This document shows, in pieces, positions 9,080-16,351 of a stretch of 64,000 bases of DNA. How positions within the stretch are numbered: the first letter of the stretch is position 1; every line of letters starts with the position of its first letter. The notes beneath the pieces were generated by a model, which was not told the origin of the DNA, made no database searches, and saw only the letters and a list, made by a program, of their open reading frames with translations. The DNA comes from G963668605 sp963668605 (lineage in GTDB: Bacteria > Acidobacteriota > Terriglobia > Bryobacterales > Bryobacteraceae): the NCBI GenBank assembly GCA_963668605.1, contig OY764903.1:4960001-5024000 (forward strand), in the 5' to 3' direction. A program made the translations under genes and the position numbers.

Positions 9080-9670
9080 TTATTGTCCGCTCTCGATTCC
9101 GACGTTCTCCTGCACCCAGCGGTTGTCCATCTGTAGAATGCCGTAGTCCTTGCGTAGCGGATGGCCCTGCCAATCGTCGGGCATCAAAATCCGCCGTAAA
9201 TCGGGATGACCCGCAAACTCAACGCCGAACATGTCGAAGACCTCGCGCTCCAGCCAGTTTGCAGTCGCGTAGACGCCGACGGCGGTTTCCGGCCGATAGC
9301 CCTCCACAATGCGCGCGATTACACGCATGCGTTCATTGCGCGCAAAGCTATAGAGAATGTAAACGATGTCGAAGTGTTCCGCGCGTTTGGGGTAATGCAC
9401 CGCGGTCAGGTCGACAAGGTAATCGAAATCCGCATCCAGGCGCAGCCATTCGATCAACGCGATGGCGCTATCGAGCTGGACGAACACGAAATTCTGCCCC
9501 AGATAGGTGGAGCACTCCAAAACCTGATCGGCGAATTGTTCCTTGATTTGCGACGGAAGCTCGCCTTCCCACGCCGTCGCGGCCATCACTGCGGGAGCCG
9601 GGGGCACTTTCGGAGCAGCGGGCGCGGCCGGTTTCGGAGTTGGCGCGGCGGGATTCTGCTCTTCAGCCAT
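9080..9670 (-). CDS. nuoC: NADH-quinone oxidoreductase subunit C
   Basis: This is the 30-kDa-type subunit of the connecting arm of complex I. The 196-residue protein has an Ala/Pro-rich low-complexity N-terminus (residues about 5-30) before the conserved domain. Family signatures are present at HYPKRAEHFDIVYILYS, NWLEREVFDMFGVEFAGHPDLRRILMP (the motif around 138-164) and GHPLRKDYG. It is the first gene of the operon here. nuoA and nuoB, which usually precede it, are not adjacent, and an unrelated gene lies upstream on the same strand. Confidence 0.95.
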   Translation of the reverse strand: MAEEQNPAAPTPKPAAPAAPKVPPAPAVMAATAWEGELPSQIKEQFADQVLECSTYLGQNFVFVQLDSAIALIEWLRLDADFDYLVDLTAVHYPKRAEHFDIVYILYSFARNERMRVIARIVEGYRPETAVGVYATANWLEREVFDMFGVEFAGHPDLRRILMPDDWQGHPLRKDYGILQMDNRWVQENVGIESGQ

Positions 9671-9696
9671 GGAGTTGCCTCATCGTAAGAACCACC

Positions 9697-9723
9697 ACTA
9701 TCACAGCGGACGGGGCCTGTCAA
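9697..9723 (-). promoter_or_regulatory. Possible sigma-70-like promoter of the nuo operon
   Basis: Reading the minus strand, TTGACA (plus positions 9718-9723) is followed after 15 bases by GATAGT (9697-9702), about 27 bp before the nuoC start. The -35 box is perfect, but the spacer is short and the -10 weak, so this is only a candidate. The rest of 9671-9815 shows no gene. Confidence 0.35.
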
Positions 9724-9815
9724 ACAATCCAAACCAATCTGTCAGTGTGGCAGAAAGTTTAAGGACTTTCAAGTCCTCTACTCTGATGAGGGACTAATAC
9801 GGTCGGATATACCGG

Positions 9816-10946
9816 TTAGTAACGCTTCAACTGCTCCGCTACAGCGGCGAGGCCCTTGCGGCTGTACAGGTCCGTCAGGCGTTGTTCTTCCGGCGATGGA
9901 GCCAGGGCGTGGCGCAGGCGCGGATCCTGCATGGCGGCACGGCTCGGAATCCACACGCGGCCATCGCTGAACTCCACGTGATTCACAAAGCCGGTAACGC
10001 TGTCGATATCGAGCGCACCGCCGGCCGGCCGCGCGAATTTCAGTGACGCCGGCGGAGCGACCTGCCCGTGCTGTCCGGGCTGCAAGTTCACATCCGAGGG
10101 CAGCGTGCCAGCCACAAACTCTTTACCGCTACGATCCTTCAGAATCCAGCCGATCTCGAGATAGCGCACCGCCGACTTTGAGCGGTTTACGACATCGAAG
10201 CGTGGCGAACTCAGCTCCGCTCCGGATACGTGCGCCGAGCCGGACAGCGGTTCGACGGGCGCCTCTGGCGGATGCAGAAACGCAAATTGCATCTCCCGCC
10301 CAGGTTCATAGTTTGTGGCCCTTCCGCCGCGCGCCATCTGTACATCGAGGCGCGGACGTTCGGACTGGCGCGCCATGCTAGAAAGCATCTCGCGGCGCAG
10401 TCCCTCGGGTCCTTCGGCCTGCAGCACAGCCTTGAAATACTTTCGATCGCGCCGCGCCTCCAGCTCCCAGACCGTCATTGAGCGGCGGCAGTTGAGCTTG
10501 TTCGCGCCATAGAAGCCGAGATCATCGAAGAGCACGCCGTCGAGTTCCACCTGAACCAGCGGACCGCCACCCGCCTGCAACGGACGTAGCAGGCGCAAAT
10601 CGATCCGGATGGGGAACGCTTCTCCAGCGCCGACGTCCAGGCTCGGCACGGAAACCGACGCCTTGCCACCCGGCGTCACCTCCTGCGCCATCACGAGCAG
10701 CGTCACCCCACGAATGCGCCGCTGGGTGGCGTTACGCAAGGAAAGTGAAGTGTGCAGATCGAGCACCATGGCCCCACCGCGAACTTCCGATTTCGATTCA
10801 CCCCAGTCCGCCGACAGCAGCGTAACCGGCGAATCCGCTGGCAGCGTGATATGCATCGAACTGCGCGCATCGAGCGGCCTCGACGGTTGCGCCCAGGCCG
10901 CAACGCCCGCCAGCAATAGGATGGCCAGCTTATTCCGCATAAACAT
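9816..10946 (-). CDS. Secreted hypothetical protein of the sigma/anti-sigma operon
   Basis: The 376-residue protein begins with a basic residue and a hydrophobic stretch (RNKLAILLLAGVAAWAQ), a likely cleavable signal peptide ending near residue 19. The mature part is predicted to be largely beta-strand and has no recognised catalytic motif. Two possible starts exist (ATG 10946 or ATG 10940). Both lie inside the end of the anti-sigma gene, which it overlaps by 11-17 bp, so it is cotranscribed with the sigma and anti-sigma genes. It may be the envelope-side partner or target of that regulator, but this is inferred only from position. Confidence 0.8.
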   Translation of the reverse strand: MFMRNKLAILLLAGVAAWAQPSRPLDARSSMHITLPADSPVTLLSADWGESKSEVRGGAMVLDLHTSLSLRNATQRRIRGVTLLVMAQEVTPGGKASVSVPSLDVGAGEAFPIRIDLRLLRPLQAGGGPLVQVELDGVLFDDLGFYGANKLNCRRSMTVWELEARRDRKYFKAVLQAEGPEGLRREMLSSMARQSERPRLDVQMARGGRATNYEPGREMQFAFLHPPEAPVEPLSGSAHVSGAELSSPRFDVVNRSKSAVRYLEIGWILKDRSGKEFVAGTLPSDVNLQPGQHGQVAPPASLKFARPAGGALDIDSVTGFVNHVEFSDGRVWIPSRAAMQDPRLRHALAPSPEEQRLTDLYSRKGLAAVAEQLKRY

Positions 10947-11502
10947 TGGTTATTGTCATCTGGCCCGTATCCGCATCGACGTAGCGGGCCCGCACTGATC
11001 CATTTGTATTGACCGAGAGCGCCAACGGCTCGCTGCTGCGATGCAGCACGGTCAGCGCACGGCCGTTTTCCTGCAACTCCACTCCGGTCGACGTCGCCTG
11101 CATCACCATGCCCGCCGCCGGGACGGCACCCGCCTGCTCCACATGCGGTTGCGGCAGATATAGCAGCCACGCCGACATCGCCACCAGGACCACACCGGCC
11201 ATTGCCAGCGACGGACGCCAGCCCAACCTTGCGGGCAGCCTCGGAACGGGCTGAACGCACTCGCCCGCCGCCAGGCCCACACGGATATTGGCACGCATCT
11301 CCAGCGCCAGAGCTTTCCAGTCGAGGTCCTCGGGCAGTTCGCCCAAGCTCTGTCTCGCTAATTTAGAGGCGGCACGATATGCCTCCAGCGAGCGCTGGCA
11401 CGCCTCGCAGCCAGCGATATGGCGACCCGTGCGCAGCCGTCCCCACATACCGCAATCGCCGCCGGCATACAGTGCCAGATCACGCTCCTGCGGATGCTTC
11501 AT
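10930..11502 (-). CDS. Anti-sigma factor with zinc finger and one membrane helix
   Basis: The start is ATG 11502, preceded by AGGAGA and overlapping the sigma stop in an ATGA junction. A longer frame exists upstream but lies within the sigma gene. The 190-residue protein has an N-terminal zinc-binding anti-sigma motif HxxxCxxC (H28, C32, C35), a transmembrane helix at about 98-116, and a periplasmic C-terminal part of unknown fold. Such proteins hold an ECF sigma factor at the membrane until a signal arrives. The adjacent sigma gene is the obvious partner. Confidence 0.88.
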   Translation of the reverse strand: MKHPQERDLALYAGGDCGMWGRLRTGRHIAGCEACQRSLEAYRAASKLARQSLGELPEDLDWKALALEMRANIRVGLAAGECVQPVPRLPARLGWRPSLAMAGVVLVAMSAWLLYLPQPHVEQAGAVPAAGMVMQATSTGVELQENGRALTVLHRSSEPLALSVNTNGSVRARYVDADTGQMTITNVYAE

Positions 11503-12086
11503 GGCTTTCTCCTTTCGAGGTAGCGCCGGAACTTGATCCGCGCGTTGGCGATGTGCGAGCGCACGGTTGCCTTGGAACAATTCATCATGCGCGCGACTTC
11601 TTCCGCCGGCAGATCCTCGATATCCCGCAAGACCAGCGCAGCACGCTCGCGTTCGGTGAGCAAGCGCAACCCGTCCTCGAGGTACGCCGCGCGCTCGCTC
11701 TGCAAAACCAGATGTTCCGGACTCTGCGACGGCGAAGCGGTCAGCGGCGCCTGCAATTCGTCGATCTCGCAGAACGAGACGCGCCCGTGCTTGCGCAGAA
11801 AATCGATGGCCGTGTTGGTAGCGATGCGCGAAAGCCAGTGCGCCGCCTTGTCGAGTTCCTTGATCTGATCCTGACGCTGCAGGACCTTGATAAAGACCTC
11901 TTGCGTCAGATCCTGCGCATCGTCGACATTGCCAATCATGCGATAGATCTGCAAAAAGATCCGGCGCATGTTGTCCGAAATGAATTGCGCCTGACGATCT
12001 TGTGCATCGGCCACAAGGGCGTCACACGATTCGGGGCCAAAAGCCTCGCTCATAACGCGATCCAATCCCTGCAGTAGTGTGCCCAT
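11499..12086 (-). CDS. ECF-family RNA polymerase sigma factor
   Basis: The 195-residue protein has a sigma region 2 (IYRMIGNVDDAQDLTQEVFI, about residues 48-67) and a region 4 helix-turn-helix (LPAEEVARMMNCSKATVRSH, about 158-177), with no region 3, which is the ECF layout. It is the first gene of a three-gene minus-strand operon with overlapping junctions. The start chosen is ATG 12086; ATG 12053 is an alternative. It is divergent from the thiolase gene across a 71-bp gap that contains a 14-bp palindrome. Confidence 0.95.
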   Translation of the reverse strand: MGTLLQGLDRVMSEAFGPESCDALVADAQDRQAQFISDNMRRIFLQIYRMIGNVDDAQDLTQEVFIKVLQRQDQIKELDKAAHWLSRIATNTAIDFLRKHGRVSFCEIDELQAPLTASPSQSPEHLVLQSERAAYLEDGLRLLTERERAALVLRDIEDLPAEEVARMMNCSKATVRSHIANARIKFRRYLERRKP

Positions 12087-12104
12087 GCGCTTACATAGAC
12101 TTGA

Positions 12105-12118
12105 CGCGAAAATTCGCG
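12105..12118. promoter_or_regulatory. Palindrome CGCGAA-AA-TTCGCG in the divergent gap
   Basis: A perfect 6-bp inverted repeat with a 2-bp centre sits midway between the divergent starts of the ECF sigma operon (12086) and the thiolase operon (12158). Its size and placement fit an operator for a dimeric regulator. No regulator can be assigned. Confidence 0.35.
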
Positions 12119-12157
12119 AAACGTGGAAGCCTGGTTCAGCGCTATCCTGATTCTAAT

Positions 12158-13318
12158 ATGAGACCAGTCGCCATTATCGGCGCCGGAAAAACGGCGTTCG
12201 GGGCGTTCGGGGACCGGGATCTGCTCTCGCTGGCTCTCGAAGCGGGCCGTAAGTGTTTGGAAAATGGACACGTTACACCCTCGCAAGTGGAAGCATTCTA
12301 TCTCGGAAACTTCGCCGGACCTTCCTTCATGGGCCAGAGCCACTTGGCGCCCTACGTCGCCGGTGCGCTCGGAATCAGCGGCGTTCCCGCCACACGCATG
12401 GAGGCGGCGTGCGCCTCGGGAGGCGTCGCTTTGTTTCAGGCCGTAACCGCGGTTGCGGCGGGCATCTATGACATCGTGATGACCGTCGGGGTGGAAAAGA
12501 TGACCTCGCAGAGCACGGCCCGCACCGCCGAAATTCTGGCCGCGGCCGGCGATGTAGGCACCGAGGGCAAGGCCGGTGCGACTTTTCCCGCGCTGTTCGC
12601 GATGATCGCCCGCCGCCACATGACGCAGTACGGTACGACGCGCGAACACATGGCCGCCGTCGCGGTGAAAAACCACGCCAACGGCGCCAAGAATCCGCTG
12701 GCACACATGCGTAAGCTGATCACCATGGAGCAGGCGCTCAACGGCAAGCCGGTCAGCGATCCGCTCAGCGTCTATGACTGCTCGTTGATTAGCGACGGCG
12801 CGGCAGCCCTGATCGTCGTACCGCTCGAACGCGCCGGCGAGTTCACCGATCGGCCCGTAGTCGTGCGCGGCATCGCGCAGGCTTCGGATTATGTCGCCCT
12901 ATGCCACAAGGACGACATTACGAGCTTTCGCGCCACGCGGCAGGCGGCGGAAAAGGCCTACAAAATGGCCGGTGTTACGCCACGCGACATCGAATTCGCC
13001 GAAGTTCACGATTGCTTCACGATCGCCGAGATCATCGCCACCGAGGACTTGGGCTTCGTCGAAAAGGGCGATGGCGGATACTTCGCCGCGGACGGCTGCA
13101 CGGCCCTCGATGGACGCCTGCCGATCAACGCCAGCGGCGGGTTGAAGTCGAAGGGCCATCCCGTCGGCGCGACAGGCACGGCGCAAATTTGCGATCTCGT
13201 GTTACAGATCCGCGGCGAAGCGGGCGAGTTGCAACTGCGGCGTCACGCACTCGGGCTCGCGCAGAACCTGGGCGGCTCCGGCGCGACGAGCGTTGTTACC
13301 ATATTGGGAGCCGCATGA
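12158..13318 (+). CDS. Thiolase family protein (SCP-x-like acetyl-CoA acyltransferase)
   Basis: The start is ATG 12158 (MRPVAIIGAGKTAFG); an in-frame extension upstream overlaps the sigma gene and is rejected. The 386-residue protein has the thiolase nucleophile C85 in EAACASGGVA and the active-site His in the stretch NASGGLKSKGHPVGATGTAQ. The C-terminal motif is GGSGATSVV rather than the usual CxGGGxG. That pattern belongs to the SCP-x / DUF35-associated thiolase branch, which acts on acyl-CoA chains and usually works with a small OB-fold partner. Exactly such a gene follows with an ATGA overlap. Confidence 0.9.
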   Translation: MRPVAIIGAGKTAFGAFGDRDLLSLALEAGRKCLENGHVTPSQVEAFYLGNFAGPSFMGQSHLAPYVAGALGISGVPATRMEAACASGGVALFQAVTAVAAGIYDIVMTVGVEKMTSQSTARTAEILAAAGDVGTEGKAGATFPALFAMIARRHMTQYGTTREHMAAVAVKNHANGAKNPLAHMRKLITMEQALNGKPVSDPLSVYDCSLISDGAAALIVVPLERAGEFTDRPVVVRGIAQASDYVALCHKDDITSFRATRQAAEKAYKMAGVTPRDIEFAEVHDCFTIAEIIATEDLGFVEKGDGGYFAADGCTALDGRLPINASGGLKSKGHPVGATGTAQICDLVLQIRGEAGELQLRRHALGLAQNLGGSGATSVVTILGAA

Positions 13319-13545
13319 GCGATCAACCGTCCACTCCCGGTCCCGGCGTCGTGTATACCGAAACCGTCGTATACTCGGCGCCCGAAGCGTTTCTCAAAGA
13401 CGCGCCATACCAACTGGCGATCGTCACGCTGGAGGATCACACGCGCCTCACCGTGCGCGTCCTCGGAGAGAAAGTCGCGATCGGCGACCGTTTGTCGTTT
13501 GTCGAATTTCGAGATGCTATTCCGTACTACAGGAAGGCCGCATGA
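13315..13545 (+). CDS. Small OB-fold (DUF35-like) partner of the thiolase
   Basis: This 76-residue protein starts at ATG 13315, overlaps the thiolase stop (ATGA), and is itself overlapped by the aminotransferase start. The segment YQLAIVTLEDHTRLTVRVLG followed by IGDRLSFVE resembles the OB-fold half of DUF35 proteins, which associate with SCP-x-type thiolases. The usual N-terminal zinc-ribbon cysteines are absent, so this would be an OB-only form. The assignment rests on sequence pattern plus gene order. Confidence 0.75.
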   Translation: MSDQPSTPGPGVVYTETVVYSAPEAFLKDAPYQLAIVTLEDHTRLTVRVLGEKVAIGDRLSFVEFRDAIPYYRKAA

Positions 13546-14699
13546 AACTTGCTGAACGAATGAACCGGATTAGCATCGAAACCGCTTTTGAGGTCCTGGT
13601 CCGCGCACGCGCCCTCGAAGCGCAGGGGCGGAGCATTGTGCACCTCGAGATCGGCGAGCCCGACTTCGAGACGCCGCGCCATGTCATCGACGCCGCTAAA
13701 CTGGCGCTCGACCAGGGCTGGACGCATTACGGCTCCACGCAGGGGCAACCCGAATTGCGCGACGCGATCGCGGCACATGTTTCGCGCACGCGCGGCATCG
13801 CCGTCGATGGTGCAAACGTCTGCGTGGTTCCGGGCGGCAAGCCGATTCTCTTCTTTCCAATGTTGGCGCTGATCGAGGCGGGCGACGAGGTCATGTATCC
13901 CAATCCCGGCTTCCCGATTTACGAATCGATGATCCGTTTTCTGGGTGGCGTGCCTGTGCCGATGCCGCTGCTCGAAGAACGCGGCTTCTCGTTCGATCTG
14001 AACCAGTTCCGCGACAAGCTCAGCGATAAGACGAAGCTGGTGATTCTGAATTCGCCGCAGAATCCCACGGGCGGCGTGATTCCGCCCGAAGATCTCAAGG
14101 CCATCGCGGAGATGCTGCGCGAGCGCGACGTGATGGTGCTCTCCGACGAGATCTACTCGCGCATTTACTACAATGCCGCGCCGGTCTCGATCACCACGTT
14201 TCCAGGCATGTTGGAGAAGACGATTCTGCTCGACGGCTTTTCGAAGACCTACGCAATGACCGGATGGCGCCTCGGCTATGGCGTGATGCCGCCGTTTCTG
14301 GTCGAGGCCGTCAACAAGCTGATGGTCAACTCCAACTCCTGCACTGCGAGCTTCACGCAGCGCGCCGGCATCGCGGCGTTGAACGGCCCACAGGACGAGG
14401 TTGAGGCGATGATGGCCGAATTCCGCCGCCGCCGGGGTGCGTTTTGCGCCGCGCTCAACACGTTGCCAGGCTTCCGCTGCGCGCTGCCCGAAGGCGCCTT
14501 TTACGCCTTCCCCAATATTCAGGGCACCGGCATCTCATCGAAGCAACTTGCCGACCGCCTGCTGACCGAGGCGGGCGTTGCCTGCCTGAGCGGAACGGCC
14601 TTCGGAGAGTATGGCGAGGGCTTCCTGCGCTTCAGCTACGCAAACTCACTCGAGAATCTCCTCGAAGCCGTCGAGCGGATCCGGCGTTTTCTGAAGTGA
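13542..14699 (+). CDS. PLP-dependent aminotransferase, class I/II
   Basis: The start is ATG 13542, which overlaps the previous stop in ATGA. The 385-residue fold-type I enzyme has the N-terminal GEPDFETP motif, NSPQNPTGG (about 170-178), SDEIYSR (201-207), the PLP lysine K235 in DGFSKTYAMTGWRLGY, and a C-terminal arginine in the FLRFSYA motif (substrate carboxylate binding). It belongs to the aspartate/aromatic aminotransferase (AspB-like) group. The exact substrate cannot be read from sequence. Coupling to a thiolase suggests a shared acyl/keto-acid pathway, but that is inference. Confidence 0.92.
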   Translation: MKLAERMNRISIETAFEVLVRARALEAQGRSIVHLEIGEPDFETPRHVIDAAKLALDQGWTHYGSTQGQPELRDAIAAHVSRTRGIAVDGANVCVVPGGKPILFFPMLALIEAGDEVMYPNPGFPIYESMIRFLGGVPVPMPLLEERGFSFDLNQFRDKLSDKTKLVILNSPQNPTGGVIPPEDLKAIAEMLRERDVMVLSDEIYSRIYYNAAPVSITTFPGMLEKTILLDGFSKTYAMTGWRLGYGVMPPFLVEAVNKLMVNSNSCTASFTQRAGIAALNGPQDEVEAMMAEFRRRRGAFCAALNTLPGFRCALPEGAFYAFPNIQGTGISSKQLADRLLTEAGVACLSGTAFGEYGEGFLRFSYANSLENLLEAVERIRRFLK

Positions 14700-14714
14700 T
14701 ATTTGAAACACACC

Positions 14715-14756
14715 GCCTCCGGTCGCTTTCGCTCCCGGCACTGTTCAACGTGAGCG
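14715..14756 (+). repeat. REP-like repeat, copy 2a
   Basis: This copy begins GCCTCCGGTCGCTTTCGC and continues TCCCGGCACTGTT plus the CAACGTGAGCG tail. It lies just after the aminotransferase stop and forms an inverted pair with copy 2b. Confidence 0.8.
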
Positions 14757-14838
14757 ACCGCTCCTGGGCTCCTTCTGCTGCTGGCGCTACGAACACATCT
14801 GCGTCAATCGGATCGCCACCCCCGGCATCACACATCAT

Positions 14839-14869
14839 AACGGTGCCGGGAGCGAAAGCGACCGGAGGC
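14839..14869 (-). repeat. REP-like repeat, copy 2b (inverted)
   Basis: This is the reverse complement of copy 2a and is identical over 27 bases of the core. With 2a it forms a BIME-like inverted pair that flanks about 90 bp of other sequence. Confidence 0.8.
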
Positions 14870-14911
14870 TGCAATTCCACCGCCTTTCATTGATGTTTGT
14901 GAAGCATTCCC

Positions 14912-14949
14912 GCCTCCGGTCGTTGGCGCGGCACCGTTCAACGTGAGCG
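14912..14949 (+). repeat. REP-like repeat, copy 2c
   Basis: A third copy, in the same orientation as 2a but with a small internal deletion (GGCGCGGCACCGTT), keeps the CAACGTGAGCG tail. All of 14700-14977, between two converging genes, is taken up by these copies and their spacers. Confidence 0.75.
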
Positions 14950-14977
14950 GTTGTAGAGTGCACTGAAGTAGCCGCGC

Positions 14978-16351
14978 CTACTCGCGGACGACGAGGATGC
15001 CCGTAGCTTCGTCGCGATAGACCATGCTCCAGCCGTTGACGGCGGCGAGCGCGTCGTCCGGCGGCGCAAGCACGCGGAACTCGGACGGGCTCCGCTCCTC
15101 CAGAGACTTGACTTCGCTCCAGTCGCGCCAGCGGAACTTCCGGCTGTAGAAATTGAGACCCTGCTCCAACGGATGCGAAGCGCTGATGCGCACCGGCTTA
15201 GTCGAGGTCTGCGCGCTGCGAATCCGTGTGGCGATGCGCACCAAGGCTGAATCCTGTCCCCATTCGGCATACTGATGGGCGTTCCAGCGCAACCCGTATG
15301 GAATGACGAAAGCCAGCGCGAGCAACAACGCGGGCGCAGTCAGCACGTGCCAGCGCTTCACGAGCGCGAGCGCAAGTAGAGTCAGCAGCGGAACGCAATA
15401 AATGCCCGTGCGTCCCAACGGGTAGCGCACGCTTGCGAGATGGTGCGCCGCGAATAGTCCCAGCAGCACGAACAGCGCCGTGCCGGCGGTCAGCAAGACC
15501 AAGCGCCGCAACTCCGGCGGCGGCTGCTTCCAGCGAAAGAAAGCTACAGCGGCGGCCGGCAGCAACGCCAACGCCAGAGAGCGGGCGAACACGCCCAACA
15601 GGTACGCGGCACGGCCCTCATCGCCAAAGGAAAAATCGGTAAACGATCCCAGAGTCTGCCAGAGCGAATCGCTCCCGTAATAAAAATCCGACAGCTGCGC
15701 CTTCGAGAGCGGCAGCACAAGAATCAGGATCGTGACCACGCAGGCGGGCAGCAGCAATTGTTCCACGATCTCGAAGGGGCGGCGGCCTACCGCGATCGCC
15801 ATCGGGATGAAGACGCACAGCAGCGCCAGGGCCGGAAACAGAAACGCCAGATTGGAGCTCACCGAGAATGCAAGTGCGAGCGCGATCCGATAGAGTGTGC
15901 CAGGCCTTGTCCAGGCCCAGTACAGCGCTAGCATCCAGAACGCGAGCGCCATGCTGTAGCCACGCGCGAGCGAGAGATAGTCGAGCACAAACGGGTTCAT
16001 CGCGAGCAGGGCCACAGCCACCAGGAACAGCCAGCCGTCGAAGAGCCGGCGCGCGAAGCAGTAGATCAGCAACAGGTAGAAAGCGCCCGCGAGCAGGCTC
16101 GGTAGACGCATCGAGAACTCGGAGACACCGAGCCAGCGCACCGTGTAGCGGCAAAGAAAACTGTGCAGCACGTGATGGTTGGCGTCGTAACTTCCGAAGA
16201 ATTTCTGCAAATCCCGGGAGGCGAATTCGTTGTAGCTCATCGCCTCGTCCGTCGTGATCGGCACGTTGCACGCCTTCCAGACATTGAAGGCAAGCACGCC
16301 GATGAGCAGCGTCTGCGCGAGCCTAATCCAGATGGTAGAGCCGCGTGCCAT
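14978..16351 (-). CDS. GT-C type membrane glycosyltransferase (GT39-like)
   Basis: The 457-residue protein has an N-terminal signal-anchor helix, then the first-loop motif ITTDEAMSYNEF (about 32-43), where an acidic pair is typical of polyprenyl-phosphate-sugar glycosyltransferases. Roughly ten more membrane helices follow, with a soluble C-terminal domain of about 90 residues. Such enzymes transfer sugars from lipid-linked donors on the outer face of the cytoplasmic membrane. Its start overlaps the end of the upstream glycosyltransferase gene by 29 bp, so the two are cotranscribed. The acceptor is unknown. Confidence 0.8.
   Translation of the reverse strand: MARGSTIWIRLAQTLLIGVLAFNVWKACNVPITTDEAMSYNEFASRDLQKFFGSYDANHHVLHSFLCRYTVRWLGVSEFSMRLPSLLAGAFYLLLIYCFARRLFDGWLFLVAVALLAMNPFVLDYLSLARGYSMALAFWMLALYWAWTRPGTLYRIALALAFSVSSNLAFLFPALALLCVFIPMAIAVGRRPFEIVEQLLLPACVVTILILVLPLSKAQLSDFYYGSDSLWQTLGSFTDFSFGDEGRAAYLLGVFARSLALALLPAAAVAFFRWKQPPPELRRLVLLTAGTALFVLLGLFAAHHLASVRYPLGRTGIYCVPLLTLLALALVKRWHVLTAPALLLALAFVIPYGLRWNAHQYAEWGQDSALVRIATRIRSAQTSTKPVRISASHPLEQGLNFYSRKFRWRDWSEVKSLEERSPSEFRVLAPPDDALAAVNGWSMVYRDEATGILVVRE

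Noticed and set aside
11379..12077. Plus-strand frame opposite the sigma/anti-sigma genes
   Set aside because: It is an antisense shadow with low-quality composition; the sigma region 2 and 4 motifs fix the true strand.
12077..12157. Start of the thiolase at 12077
   Set aside because: The extension overlaps the sigma gene start and lacks thiolase similarity; the protein begins naturally at MRPVAIIGAGKTA.
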